From Ciona savignyi (lineage: Eukaryota; Chordata; Ascidiacea; Phlebobranchia; Cionidae), in contig CH003264.1 in NCBI GenBank assembly GCA_000149265.1, forward strand, positions 884,237 to 948,236: 64,000 nt of DNA. The letters run 5' to 3'. Below, piece by piece: positions 34,401 to 64,000 of this stretch. Under the pieces are notes generated by a model. It made no database searches, was not told the DNA's origin, and was given only the letters and a program-made list of their open reading frames with translations. Within the stretch, counting starts at the first letter, position 1; each line of letters begins with the position of its first letter. The position numbers and the translations under genes were made by a program.

Positions 34401-36938
34401 TGCGTTCGTTCATGCTGATGTTTGCCCTGCTATCATACCAGCTGTTAAAACATTATATTTATATTATTGTAAATATCATGCTACCAATACAACATTTATA
34501 TTATTGTAAATATCATACTGATACTACCAATACAATATTTATATCATTGTATTATGCTACCAATACAGATGAGTAATAATTTTCATTTTTCTTTTCATTT
34601 TGTTTTTCTCACCCCCTCCCCCTTCCCAACCCTTAGCAGACCGGATTCAATACCCCTACTTTTACCCCAAAAACCCCAACCCCTTACCTCATGAAATCTG
34701 GCGTCTTTTGATTTAACGTATCAACAACTCGCAGGGGTGACCCCCGTGGGTGCTGGGGGGAATTTATTTTTACAGCAGCAGCAACCCCCATCCAACAAAT
34801 TAACACAGGTGTGGAAAATTAGTTGAACATTTTTAGACGCTTTTTTGGCAACTAACTTACATTTAGTTTATACTTTAACCCTTTAGTTATTCATACTTTA
34901 GTTATGCTTTAATAATTAGTTAAAAGTGGAAGTACTTTTTAAAATGACTTATTACGATAAAATTTCCGGATTTATTTTTTTTGCTTGGACTATCTTACAA
35001 CTTTATGCATTGTGTATTAACCCTTTAAAAGCAAGATAACCAAATTTGGTAATTTTTACATACACACATTCAAAATATAAAATTTCCGAGAATTCTTTTC
35101 TTGCATAAAAAGAATCTTGTATTTTGAAAGAGTCTCTTGAAGGGAGTTATTGCATACAATTGTAAAATAGCCCAATCAAAAAGTATTAATTTTTATTGTA
35201 AAGAGTCATTTAGGAAAGTGCTTTATACTTATTTAAATTAAAGTTTCCTAAAGACTCTATAAACTGTTTTATTTTTTAAGGATTACAAAGTTTGTGTTCC
35301 AAAATCTCTCATTGTAAATAAAAATTATTACTTTCGCCTATGTATTTACAATTTAACACTGTTTAATTTGCTTTTATATTAATGGAATAAACCTGTTTAC
35401 GTTACACGCATTTAAAAAATATCAGTAGTTGTTTAATTGTGCTGTGAGGCTACAGTGTTTGAAGACTTAAATTTCCTTTCAGGTGAACGGTAAAGAAATA
35501 TTACCGACAACTGCGCATACATTAAGTCAGCAAGAAGGCAACATGAATATATCTGGGAGTTCTCAACGACACTTCTTGATGCAGAAGTTAATGAGAAAAG
35601 TGGAGGTTGGAGAATTCTTTTTAAATATTTTAAACATGTTTTTATATTTGCTTGGATGACACAACAATTTGTTGATCACAATTTCTATTTTACACTTCTA
35701 TATGACTTGTTTAACGACTGTTCGGTTTGCCATTTTCAATGTTACTGTGCCATGATTTTTTTCATTTGCCGTCATGGGTCAAAATATGAATAACCTAAAC
35801 TGAAACAAGGCACTGAACAGACATGAATAAACCAAGTGGATTAATGGATTCAACAGAAAGTCATTCTTGGATCCTGTGTCATGATTTGTTTTTTTGCTGT
35901 TATTTAATACTTGGACAAAGATTTAACTTAAACTACCGCATCTACCTACAAAAAATGTCCACAGCTTAACGACTCAGCTGGTGCTAGCTTTGTTAAAATC
36001 GAAGCGATTGTAGTATTAAAAAAATTGCCACAGCGCTTGTTTAACCTATTAATCCACTGGATTCAGGCAATGCCCGCTATATCCCTTCCCAAAGACACAA
36101 CCAACAAGCATGTGACCAGTTTTTTAAGGCTGCAAACCAGTTTTGAACATGAAACTGTTGGGCTGAAATGCCAGTTTCGAATCTTTAACCCTTCACGACT
36201 GAAATGCGACGCACCAACCCACCAAGCTAATCAGTCGGATATTCCATCCACAGAGCACCGTGATGGTGTTGAGGAACATGGTTGAGGTGGAAGATGTGGA
36301 TGACGATTTAGAAGCCGAGATCACAGAGGAATGTGGGAAGTTCGGATGCGTGAAGCGCGTTGTAATCTACCAGGAGAAACAGGTGCGAAATTGTAATGGA
36401 TTTAAGGATCTGTTTGGTTGTGGTTGGTTTGTTTTCTATCTTCTGGGTAATGCATGCATCAAGGCATTACAAATGGTTTTTCAAATTTTTTGAACTTAAA
36501 CCAAAATACTCATGTCGCATGCTTTTAACTTGTATGTGCTGGCATTCATTTTATCAAGATCTTATGAAAGGGAAACCTGAACTCCCAAATCCTAAGCAAC
36601 TGTCTATTAAGTGATCTTTATTTTTTGAGCAAATTTTTTAGGTTAACTTGATTTTGTGTATATTTAGTTAACTTGATTTTGTGCATATTTATTTAGGGTT
36701 TTAGCAGGAAAACCTGCTACAAAGAATTTTTCCAACATCTCATTTGACAAAATCCTTGTTATTTCAGGGCGAAGAGGACGGGGCCCCTGTCATTGTGAAA
36801 ATATTCGTGGAGTTCTCTACTGAGGGGGAATGCGAAAACGCCGTGACCTCGCTAAACAACCGCTGGTTCGGTGGGAAAAAAGTCACTGCCAACTTATACC
36901 CACAAGAACTATATGCTGCTAATGATTTAACTGGTTGA
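28436..36938 (+). CDS. PUF60: PUF60, poly(U)-binding splicing factor (13 exons)
   Basis: Exons are 28436-28516, 29026-29115, 29588-29749, 30272-30355, 30852-30942, 31418-31554, 31994-32112, 32724-32853, 33619-33690, 34735-34808, 35483-35605, 36254-36382 and 36768-36938, 1463 nt in all. The order is an N-terminal helical region ([18 protein letters not shown]), RRM1, RRM2, an Ala/Pro-rich linker and a C-terminal UHM. PUF60 works with U2AF in 3' splice site recognition and also represses MYC as FIR in vertebrates. Every join is in phase except exon 4 to exon 5, which lacks one base. With that base the protein would be 487 aa, near the usual 500-560. AATAAA lies at 37161-37166. Confidence 0.93.
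29588..30942 (+). CDS. PUF60: PUF60 RRM1 (exons 3-5), with a one-base phase anomaly
   Basis: Exon 3 has RNP2 ([12 protein letters not shown]) and exon 4 has the RNP1 equivalent (GYCFIDFE). Exon 5 continues [14 protein letters not shown]. The conserved GGRNIKVG of other PUF60 proteins needs a G before the GT that opens exon 5. Exon 4 ends in phase 0 at a good GTGAGA donor and exon 5 begins in phase 1 after CCCCACAG. Options are a missing base in the assembly, a TG-AG or GT-CA intron, or a minor alternative splice (donor at 30343, acceptor after 30856) that would remove part of the fourth RRM strand. Confidence 0.85.
31225..31345. mobile_element. Small MITE-like inverted repeat in PUF60 intron 5
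   Basis: TTCCACCAAAATAATCC on the left is mirrored by GAATTATTTTGGTCCAA on the right, about 115 bp apart. Confidence 0.5.
31418..32112 (+). CDS. PUF60: PUF60 RRM2 (exons 6-7)
   Basis: Exon 6 gives [20 protein letters not shown], with RNP1 RGYAFIEY spanning the splice into exon 7. Exon 7 has the strongly conserved [17 protein letters not shown] end. Phases are 2-in/1-out and 1-in/0-out, all canonical. The intron between them contains a full SINE A. Confidence 0.93.
31612..31905 (+). mobile_element. SINE family A, full length
   Basis: tRNA head with CCAATTAGCTCAGTGAGTTAG, box B GGGTTCAAAAC, body TGCAATAGCTCCGG, tail CCATTCACAGGAATACAC. Confidence 0.85.
32400..32525 (-). mobile_element. SINE family B copy
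   Basis: Reverse copy with GTTTCAAACCCAGAGCTCG and GGTCGCATTAGCCGTTTAGC. Confidence 0.55.
32724..35605 (+). CDS. PUF60: PUF60 Ala/Pro/Gln-rich linker (exons 8-11)
   Basis: Exon 8 encodes [20 protein letters not shown], exon 9 an Ala/Pro stretch, exon 10 [10 protein letters not shown] plus a Gln run, and exon 11 the SISGSS-like [19 protein letters not shown] that precedes the UHM. This matches the disordered linker order of vertebrate PUF60, shortened. Confidence 0.88.
34026..34335 (-). mobile_element. SINE family A, full length
   Basis: AGGATGTTTAGGTTCATC tail, CACACGGGCAATCGTCAGAT body, head ending CCAAGCTAAACGGTCGG. Confidence 0.8.
34455..34570. repeat. Tandem repeat of about 48 bp
   Basis: ATTTATATTATTGTAAATATC and GCTACCAATACAACATT alternate in about 2.5 copies. 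Confidence 0.65.
36036..36240 (-). mobile_element. SINE family A, 5' half, reversed
   Basis: CCTATTAATCCACTGG through CCCAAAGACACAACC to the tRNA head end CTAATCAGTCGG. A partial internal duplication of the TTTTGAA region is seen. It abuts the PUF60 exon 12 acceptor. Confidence 0.75.
36254..36938 (+). CDS. PUF60: PUF60 C-terminal UHM (exons 12-13)
   Basis: Exon 12 begins [20 protein letters not shown] and continues [18 protein letters not shown]. Exon 13 has IVKIFVEF and [10 protein letters not shown]. The R-W-F loop is the signature of U2AF-homology motifs, which bind Trp-containing ULM peptides in SF1 and SF3B1. The acceptor of exon 12 lies only 13 bp from the end of a reversed SINE A. Confidence 0.93.
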
Positions 36939-37160
36939 AATATGAGAAATTCTTTGTTTTATTCTTACAATGCAGTCCCTTCACGAGTGGTGCGAGGTGT
37001 TCATTGGGATTTGCTGATTTAAACAATATCGTGTTCTGTTTGGACCTTTTCGGACCTTTTCTACAGTTTCGTTACTAAAAAAATATCGTGAATTTTATAC
37101 CAAATACAGTTCAGTTTACTTACGCTACATTTGACTACAAAGAAATGCTTAAATCTCAAA

Positions 37161-37166
37161 AATAAA
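37161..37166 (+). promoter_or_regulatory. Candidate poly(A) signal of PUF60
   Basis: AATAAA lies 223 nt after the PUF60 stop. It is about 65-70 bp from ATTAAA (37236-37231, minus strand), the best candidate signal for ELOC. Confidence 0.5.
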
Positions 37167-37318
37167 CTAAAAACTGAATCTTTAAATTGAATATCATATT
37201 TTCTTGGGAAAGCCCAATTTTGTGGATTCATTTAATCACCAGCCAATCAGTGGCTAATGTCCAAGGAAACAATAATATACGTAGGATTCTATTTTCAGCA
37301 ATTTATATAAAAACAGTG

Positions 37319-39173
37319 CTAACAATCAAGAAAATTCGCAGCCATAAGTAATTCCAGAGCAATCTCGGGTGTGATAGAAAACTCCGGGATCTCAGTCGAG
37401 CTGTTTGTGTATCGAACTTTATAGATGAAATACTGGCATACCTTCGCTAGCACGTGGGACCTGTGGAGAAAGTTAATGGGATGTTTTAACTGGGATCAAG
37501 CAGTATAACATACACATCATTATGTTTGTTTTATTCCTTAATTGATATGACATAATATTTTTGTTTATTCCCGTGAATGGTAAAACCAGAGGGGTTAACA
37601 CACGGGCAATCATCAGATTAACTTCGGGTTACCTGAACTACCGTGTGTTGTGTATAATTGTTCTTTTAATTTAGTAGGACCCATTATTCCGCTAGGTTCA
37701 AACAAAGTCCATTACGTGCCTTGCCCAAGGATACAACCGACTAGCTAGTGAACCAGTTTAAAAAAATTATTTTTAAGGACACAGCTTACTAGCTATTAAG
37801 ATAAACATACTTAAGTTTGTTTGATCCATTATTCTACTGGGTTAAGTCTCTTACACACGATCTAACCAACAAATTACCAAGAAAGTTATCTCAAATATGG
37901 CTATTTTGTAACTACTAACTTTAAATAACTTGTTTCTACTTATGATCTTGATTACTAATGTGTATTTGATATTGTCAAGTTACAAGGAAACAGGATGCCT
38001 ATATGGCTCAATGGTTACCCAATGGAAGAGTTCTCACATTGTCTGGCTGGTGAGCTAAATATGAAATGCCATCAGCATTTCGGGTTAGAAAAACTGCTAG
38101 CTAAATGGTTAAAGGCTTGGGCAAGGCACTAAGTGGACTGTGCTTCCCACTGAATTAATGGATTCCACTAAAAGGGTTGTCTGAAGTATACATAACACAC
38201 TGCAATAGCTCCGGTAAATGAACGGTGGGTGCAAGGGAATCTAAAGATTACCCTGATAATTTTTTTGGTAAATTGTTTTTATTCCATAGATGCTGTATAA
38301 AAAAAATAACGGTTAGTATGAATTCTAATATGAAAATAGTGGGAAAAGCAATGATACTAAACTTTGCAGCTTAATGGCACATTGTTGTTATGGTGAATAA
38401 TCAAATATTAGTGTTTTACTGTCGTTTAATCTTTTACGGATTTCACATTAACTACAGTAGCACAGGAATATCCCCCTATGGAAAGTACGTCAATTTTCGC
38501 CGAGATCTCGAGTGTGCACACGCCAAATATTTAAGTGTGCAGTGTGCAAACGTCCAAGAGTGCACACTTCAAGTGTGCAAACATTCTCCCTTTTATGTAA
38601 AAATCTTAAACAAACATATTATTCTATCCTAAATCTATCGTATCCATCAGCTAACATATCTATCTTCGTACCGGTAACAAAAAACGTACCGACAGTAAAT
38701 TACCCGAGGTCCAGAGGTAGGTTTACAGGTTTGTTGGAAATTATACGATGTTTATACCGCCAGCTCGCGAGCGTGTGTGAAATTACCCAAGTGTGCAAAG
38801 ACGCAGGGAAAAAAAAACTCGAGTGTGCAGCTGCCGTACTTTCCATACTGGGGAATATCCTATCAAAAAGCAGTAACAAATGGTTAACCAACTTATCCAA
38901 TAGTGAATCAACTTACGGTATTTCTCTAAAAGTAACCTCATTCGTTTCATTCTCGGCAAACTGACCGGGACCGCTGAGCATTGACTTGATGGTGCCTGAT
39001 GTGAGAGCGTAATCTCGCTTTACAATGAATTTGTGGCCGTCAGAGGAAACTAGGCTCACATACATTGAATCAGCACCTTCGCAGCCACCATAATCTTCTT
39101 CTAAAATATAAAATACAGATTAAAATACGATACTAACTTCTAAAATTGCCAAACCTTGTTTGTCGTCAGCCAT
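37319..39173 (-). CDS. ELOC: Elongin C (BTB/Skp1-fold adaptor), 3 exons
   Basis: Exons are 39173-39155 (19 nt), 39100-38917 and 37460-37319, giving 345 nt or 114 residues (human 112). Phases are 1, then 2, all GT-AG. Seen: [52 protein letters not shown], then [14 protein letters not shown] and the family's fixed ending [10 protein letters not shown]. Elongin C pairs with elongin B to link SOCS/VHL-box substrate receptors to CUL2 and CUL5, and with elongin A promotes Pol II elongation. The first exon carries only seven codons. The alternative donor at 39137 would put exon 2 out of frame. PUF60 converges from the left, with stops 380 bp apart. Confidence 0.96.
37555..37765 (-). mobile_element. 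SINE family A, partial, in ELOC intron 2
   Basis: TTTGTTTATTCCCGTGAATGG tail, AACACACGGGCAATCATCAG, then body to CAACCGACTAGCTAG. The tRNA head is degraded. Confidence 0.8.
38103..38285 (+). mobile_element. SINE family A, headless copy
   Basis: GCTTGGGCAAGGCACTAAG, then CACTGCAATAGCTCCGGTAA. The tail is degenerate. Confidence 0.75.
38463..38868. mobile_element. MITE with 25-bp inverted ends in ELOC intron 2
   Basis: The left end GGAATATCCCCCTATGGAAA and right end TTTCCATACTGGGGAATATC are inverted copies that continue into GTACG. Both sub-ends carry CTCGAGTGTGCA. The interior has five or more AGTGTGCA motifs. Length is about 405 bp. It is non-coding. Confidence 0.75.
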
Positions 39174-41404
39174 TCCAGCGTTGTATTAAAATGCTACACC
39201 AGAACACCACGGACAGTCTGACAAGATTTTACAACGCGAATGCCGTTAAAATGACGTCCTTATACGGATACGTTAACGTAGTACGGCAAAGAATTCATGC
39301 AGAGCTCTAAAACAAATTTAAAACAATATCTAAACTAGTTTTCATTCGGCTGTTTTTAAAAACACTATCGTTTTAAGTTTATGAAGTGATTGGATCATTT
39401 CATAAAACTTCAATTATCATTAAAATTAACTTTTACTTATATTAATTTGTTTTTTTGTTATTCACTTTTCCTAGTTTTCCTCGAAAAGGATAATTATGTT
39501 CATCACAATAGGAAACGCAAGTGATGTTATAACAGGAAAACGTAACATTGCCCGTGTTTTCCAATTTAGTTTAATTTACTTTATTTTTTGTTTCCACGAT
39601 AAAAACACGAAGCAGCACTGTAGATTCGTTCCAGTGAGTGAACCTGTTTCCCCCAGAATTGCTACACTGGGTTGCGCTGGAAGTTTCCAACGCGATTGTC
39701 GATAAGTTTAAACTCCTACGGTCGTGTGGCCGAATGCTCATCGCGACCGAGACATATACCAACTTACATACAAAAACGGTACAAGTCGCGAGACCATCAA
39801 TTGTTAAAAACGTGGCTCGGTTAAAAAAGGTTTAAACTTGCACAACACTTTCGTTTCGGAGTTTTATAGGCGGTTTTCTATAAACAAAATACAATCAATA
39901 TAGTGTCAGGTATATTAACGAACAGTAGAAGTTACGAAACGCTTCTTAGGATACCAACTGATTATCGCTGCAGGTTTGTATTATCATAAAAATTAAATCA
40001 GCAACAATAATTTCAGTTAAACGTCCAGTACAGTATTAGCAAATATAATACCAAGAGGCAGTAATCTAAATTAGGCAAGTTTTTGTGGACACGTAAAAAC
40101 GTTGTTTTGTTCGTTAAGGATGAAAGTAGCAAAGAACTAAATTAATCTAAACTACGCTTTGTTTTATTTGGTACTTTTTGTAACCACGGGCAAAAAAACT
40201 ATAGACCAAGCTTAAGTTTCTAATTTAAATTCTTTCTCTGCGCTATTTTTTGCCGTACTTGTTCCGCGCTGGAGCAATACGGATTCTTTATTTTGTCAAA
40301 GTGGCACATAAAGAATACAACAGCAAATCTTGTATCTAGGTTAGCGTAATATCGCCACCTAGCCATTTTAGGTGGGAAGTCGCATAAAAACTACTCACTA
40401 AAATTGTAATATTCACATTTTAAATTTGTATTCTATATGAAAAAAATAGTATATTTGCACCCTGAACATTTTTATGGTAGCTTATATTATAAAATCTTGT
40501 TTTTACGGTGCTTATTTTAAGTGATTGAAACTACTGGTATTAGAATATTATATTTGCCAATGTAGATCAAACATAAAGAAAAAGTTGGAAATTTACGAGA
40601 ACTTGAATCAAGTTTATTTACTAATAACACGTAATCTGACATTTTAACAATTAGATTTTATGATTTATGTTATTCACATATTTAAACAAAATAAACTAAG
40701 CACAAAATTACGCTAAAATACATTTGTTCCAATGCCACTACATTAACCGATACGTATACGACGTTTGTTTACACCAGTGTGGTATTAGTGGGTAACCGGA
40801 CAGGTGCGTGTTTAAAACCAGCCAGTTGCTAGTCGCATGTGTCGGAGGGCAAGGTATATAACTTTTTCAACCCAGGGAATTGTAGTACAAGGATTATTTT
40901 CAACCCATAAAACTGTAGTTAATTTTAATGTATTAAAAGCAATGTCATATACCATATGGTAATAACCACATAATAATTGTGAAGTTTTGGAGATTGATAA
41001 GTTTTCAAACACCTAATTTTTCCTGTGGTGTATTCGACAATCACAACACTTAATGACATTGCAGTGCACACTTTGTTGTTATAAATATTACTTTGACTGG
41101 TAACAGCATCACTACAAAGTTCAAGAAATGTCTCAATTATATACAGAACATTTAAAAGCTATAGTAACTTGACAGTGGGCATGGGTTAATTGACGATTGC
41201 TCATGTACATAATCTTCAGCATTTTCCCATTCAAGCAAAGATAACCCGAAAATCTATTCCTAACTAAATAGCTATACAATATAAACTAACTTATACAATG
41301 TAAATTAACCTCTACCGAGATATGTGAACTAACCAATTTTTATTTTAAATGTTAGTAAAAGGAAAATGATTTCTGTTTTGATGTTATATGTCTGGTTGTA
41401 AACC
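39174..41404. other. Divergent ELOC-ATAD2 intergenic region
   Basis: The two genes point away from each other, so both promoters should lie here. Apart from a SINE B at 39718-39840 it holds AT-rich sequence in which I see no exon or structured RNA. Confidence 0.5.
39718..39840 (+). mobile_element. SINE family B copy
   Basis: CGGTCGTGTGGCCGAATGCTC head, TATACCAACTTACATACAAA middle and a GGCTCGGTTAAAAAAGG end. Confidence 0.65.
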
Positions 41405-62963
<21,559 letters not shown>

Positions 62964-63121
62964 CCTTTCAAAGTGCAATCATGCATGAAGTTGTGGTACC
63001 CAACTGTGGACCTGCCGGATTATTTATTGTTCCCCAATCTTGTAGTGCCTACCATATGTTGGTGATGTTATTTGTTTAGAGCTGCTGTAGTTCAGCAAGA
63101 GAGTTCTTACTTTGTTGCCTA

Positions 63122-63127
63122 AATAAA
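63122..63127 (+). promoter_or_regulatory. Candidate poly(A) signal of ATAD2
   Basis: AATAAA lies 159 nt after the ATAD2 stop, with no closer canonical signal. Confidence 0.6.
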
Positions 63128-63159
63128 ACGTAAAAATAGTTTCATGGAGCATTGTTTAT

Positions 63160-63455
63160 TTGTTTGGCCGGTTGGATTGGTGTTTTAGTGCTACGTCATT
63201 TAACTGAAAGGTTGCAGGTTCGAAACTGGTCGTTTACTAGTCAGTTGTGTCCTTGGGCAAGGCACTTAATGGACATTGATTGAACCCAGTGGCTTTGTGG
63301 GTTCTACTAAATTGAAAGAACGTGTCTATCGTACACAACACACTGCAATAGCTCAGATAACCCAATGGTGGGCGCAATGTGATCTGACGATTGCCCGTAT
63401 GTTATGCCCCTTGGTTTTACCATTCATGGGAATAAACTTGAGTATCTTATCCTAT
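63160..63455 (+). mobile_element. SINE family A, full length
   Basis: Head GGCCGGTTGGATTGG, box B GGTTCGAAACTGG, TCCTTGGGCAAGGCACTTAA, GCAATAGCTCAGATAACCC and tail GGGAATAAACTTGAGTATC. Confidence 0.9.
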
Positions 63456-63504
63456 CCATTAGTCGCGGTTGGAATTTGCAGCATTTATTATGGTATACTT
63501 AAGA

Positions 63505-63610
63505 GTTAGTTCATTTTTGTCGCTCCTTTGTTACATTAAAAGAGAATTGCCTAATTAAGTTAGGAAAGCAGAATAATACTGTACTACAGTAGTTAAAACA
63601 CGTCAGTAAA
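63505..63610 (-). repeat. Dispersed element of about 100 bp (copy 4 of 4, reversed)
   Basis: CGCTCCTTTGTTACATTAAA, TAATTAAGTTAGGAAAGCAG and TGTACTACAGTAGTTAAAAC are reverse matches of the copies at 11640, 53605 and 55590. Confidence 0.7.
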
Positions 63611-63916
63611 TACACACAATATAACAGAGAAAAAATATGTTTGGATGTTAAACCTTACATTAAGCAAATTAAAAAGCAAAATTTATCCAAAAAAATGTCT
63701 CTTATGAACCAAAAAATAGTTTACTAAAGAATTGTTTATTAGTGATTCTTTAACAATATTTAAGTCAGTCAGTTGATTAAACATAAAAAATTTATGATTG
63801 CAGTAAGCTATCTGAATTTGATAGTCGGACACAAATAAGCAAATGGGACAGGCTTGGATAATGGATGAGGCCGACCTGTAATGGATATGTACAATTCAAG
63901 GATAGCACCAAACATT
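63611..63916. other. Unclassified AT-rich tail of the window
   Basis: No gene or repeat is recognised in this stretch. Confidence 0.5.
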
Positions 63917-63990
63917 TCACACAGCTGGTTTAGTGGTATCATGCAAGAATCTTATTCTTGCGAACCAGGTTTGATACCCAGGCAGTGCAA
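63917..63990 (+). pseudogene. tRNA-Lys(CTT)-like sequence, probably a pseudogene or SINE head
   Basis: GGTTTAGTGGTATC resembles a D-arm and A box. GCAAGAATCTTATTCTTGC forms a perfect 6-bp anticodon stem with CTT in the loop, and AGGTTTGATACCC resembles box B. The acceptor stem pairs at only about five of seven positions and the T-stem is imperfect, so an active tRNA is unlikely. Confidence 0.35.
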
Positions 63991-64000
63991 CATCATTTGT

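Overview
The window is animal nuclear DNA, most likely from a solitary ascidian of the genus Ciona. It is AT-rich, and its genes are compact with many short GT-AG introns. The proteins are chordate-like, and the introns are full of small tRNA-derived SINEs and miniature DNA transposons. The species call is inference from gene structure and repeat content; no search was run.

Five protein genes can be read. (1) KAZN (kazrin), + strand, 63-16641: 16 proposed exons, a coiled-coil half, a basic linker and three C-terminal SAM domains. (2) NSMCE2, the SUMO E3 ligase of the SMC5/6 complex, + strand, 27098-27778, one exon. (3) PUF60, a poly-U splicing factor, + strand, 28436-36938, 13 exons. (4) ELOC (elongin C), - strand, 39173-37319, 3 exons, tail-to-tail with PUF60. 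(5) ATAD2/ATAD2B, + strand, 41405-62963, about 30 exons, with two AAA modules, a bromodomain and a Glu-rich tail. Exons were joined by splice signals and reading phase. KAZN, ELOC and NSMCE2 close with no frame problem. PUF60 and ATAD2 each lack exactly one base at one place.

Layout: 1-16.6 kb KAZN; 16.6-19.1 kb SINE-rich intergenic DNA; 19.1-21.1 kb a decayed BEL/Pao-like retroelement gag on the minus strand, split by a hAT-like miniature element; 21.2-26.6 kb a foldback-like structure; 27-39 kb the NSMCE2, PUF60 and ELOC cluster; 41.4-63 kb ATAD2; 63-64 kb repeats and a tRNA-like fragment.

The most unusual part is 21.2-26.6 kb. Two arrays of the same 22-bp unit lie in opposite orientation, 4.3 kb apart, with matching palindromic outer ends. 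Between them the minus strand carries short spliced-looking exons, including a PHD-finger-like one. This resembles a foldback transposon with tandem-repeat termini. Also notable are a SINE whose end lies within about 25 bp of several splice acceptors, a three-level nest of transposons at 49.9-51.2 kb, and a run of CRE-like TGACGTAA repeats in a KAZN intron. The host genes act in separate processes (cell junctions and signalling, SUMOylation, splicing, ubiquitin ligase/transcription elongation, chromatin) and show no common pathway.
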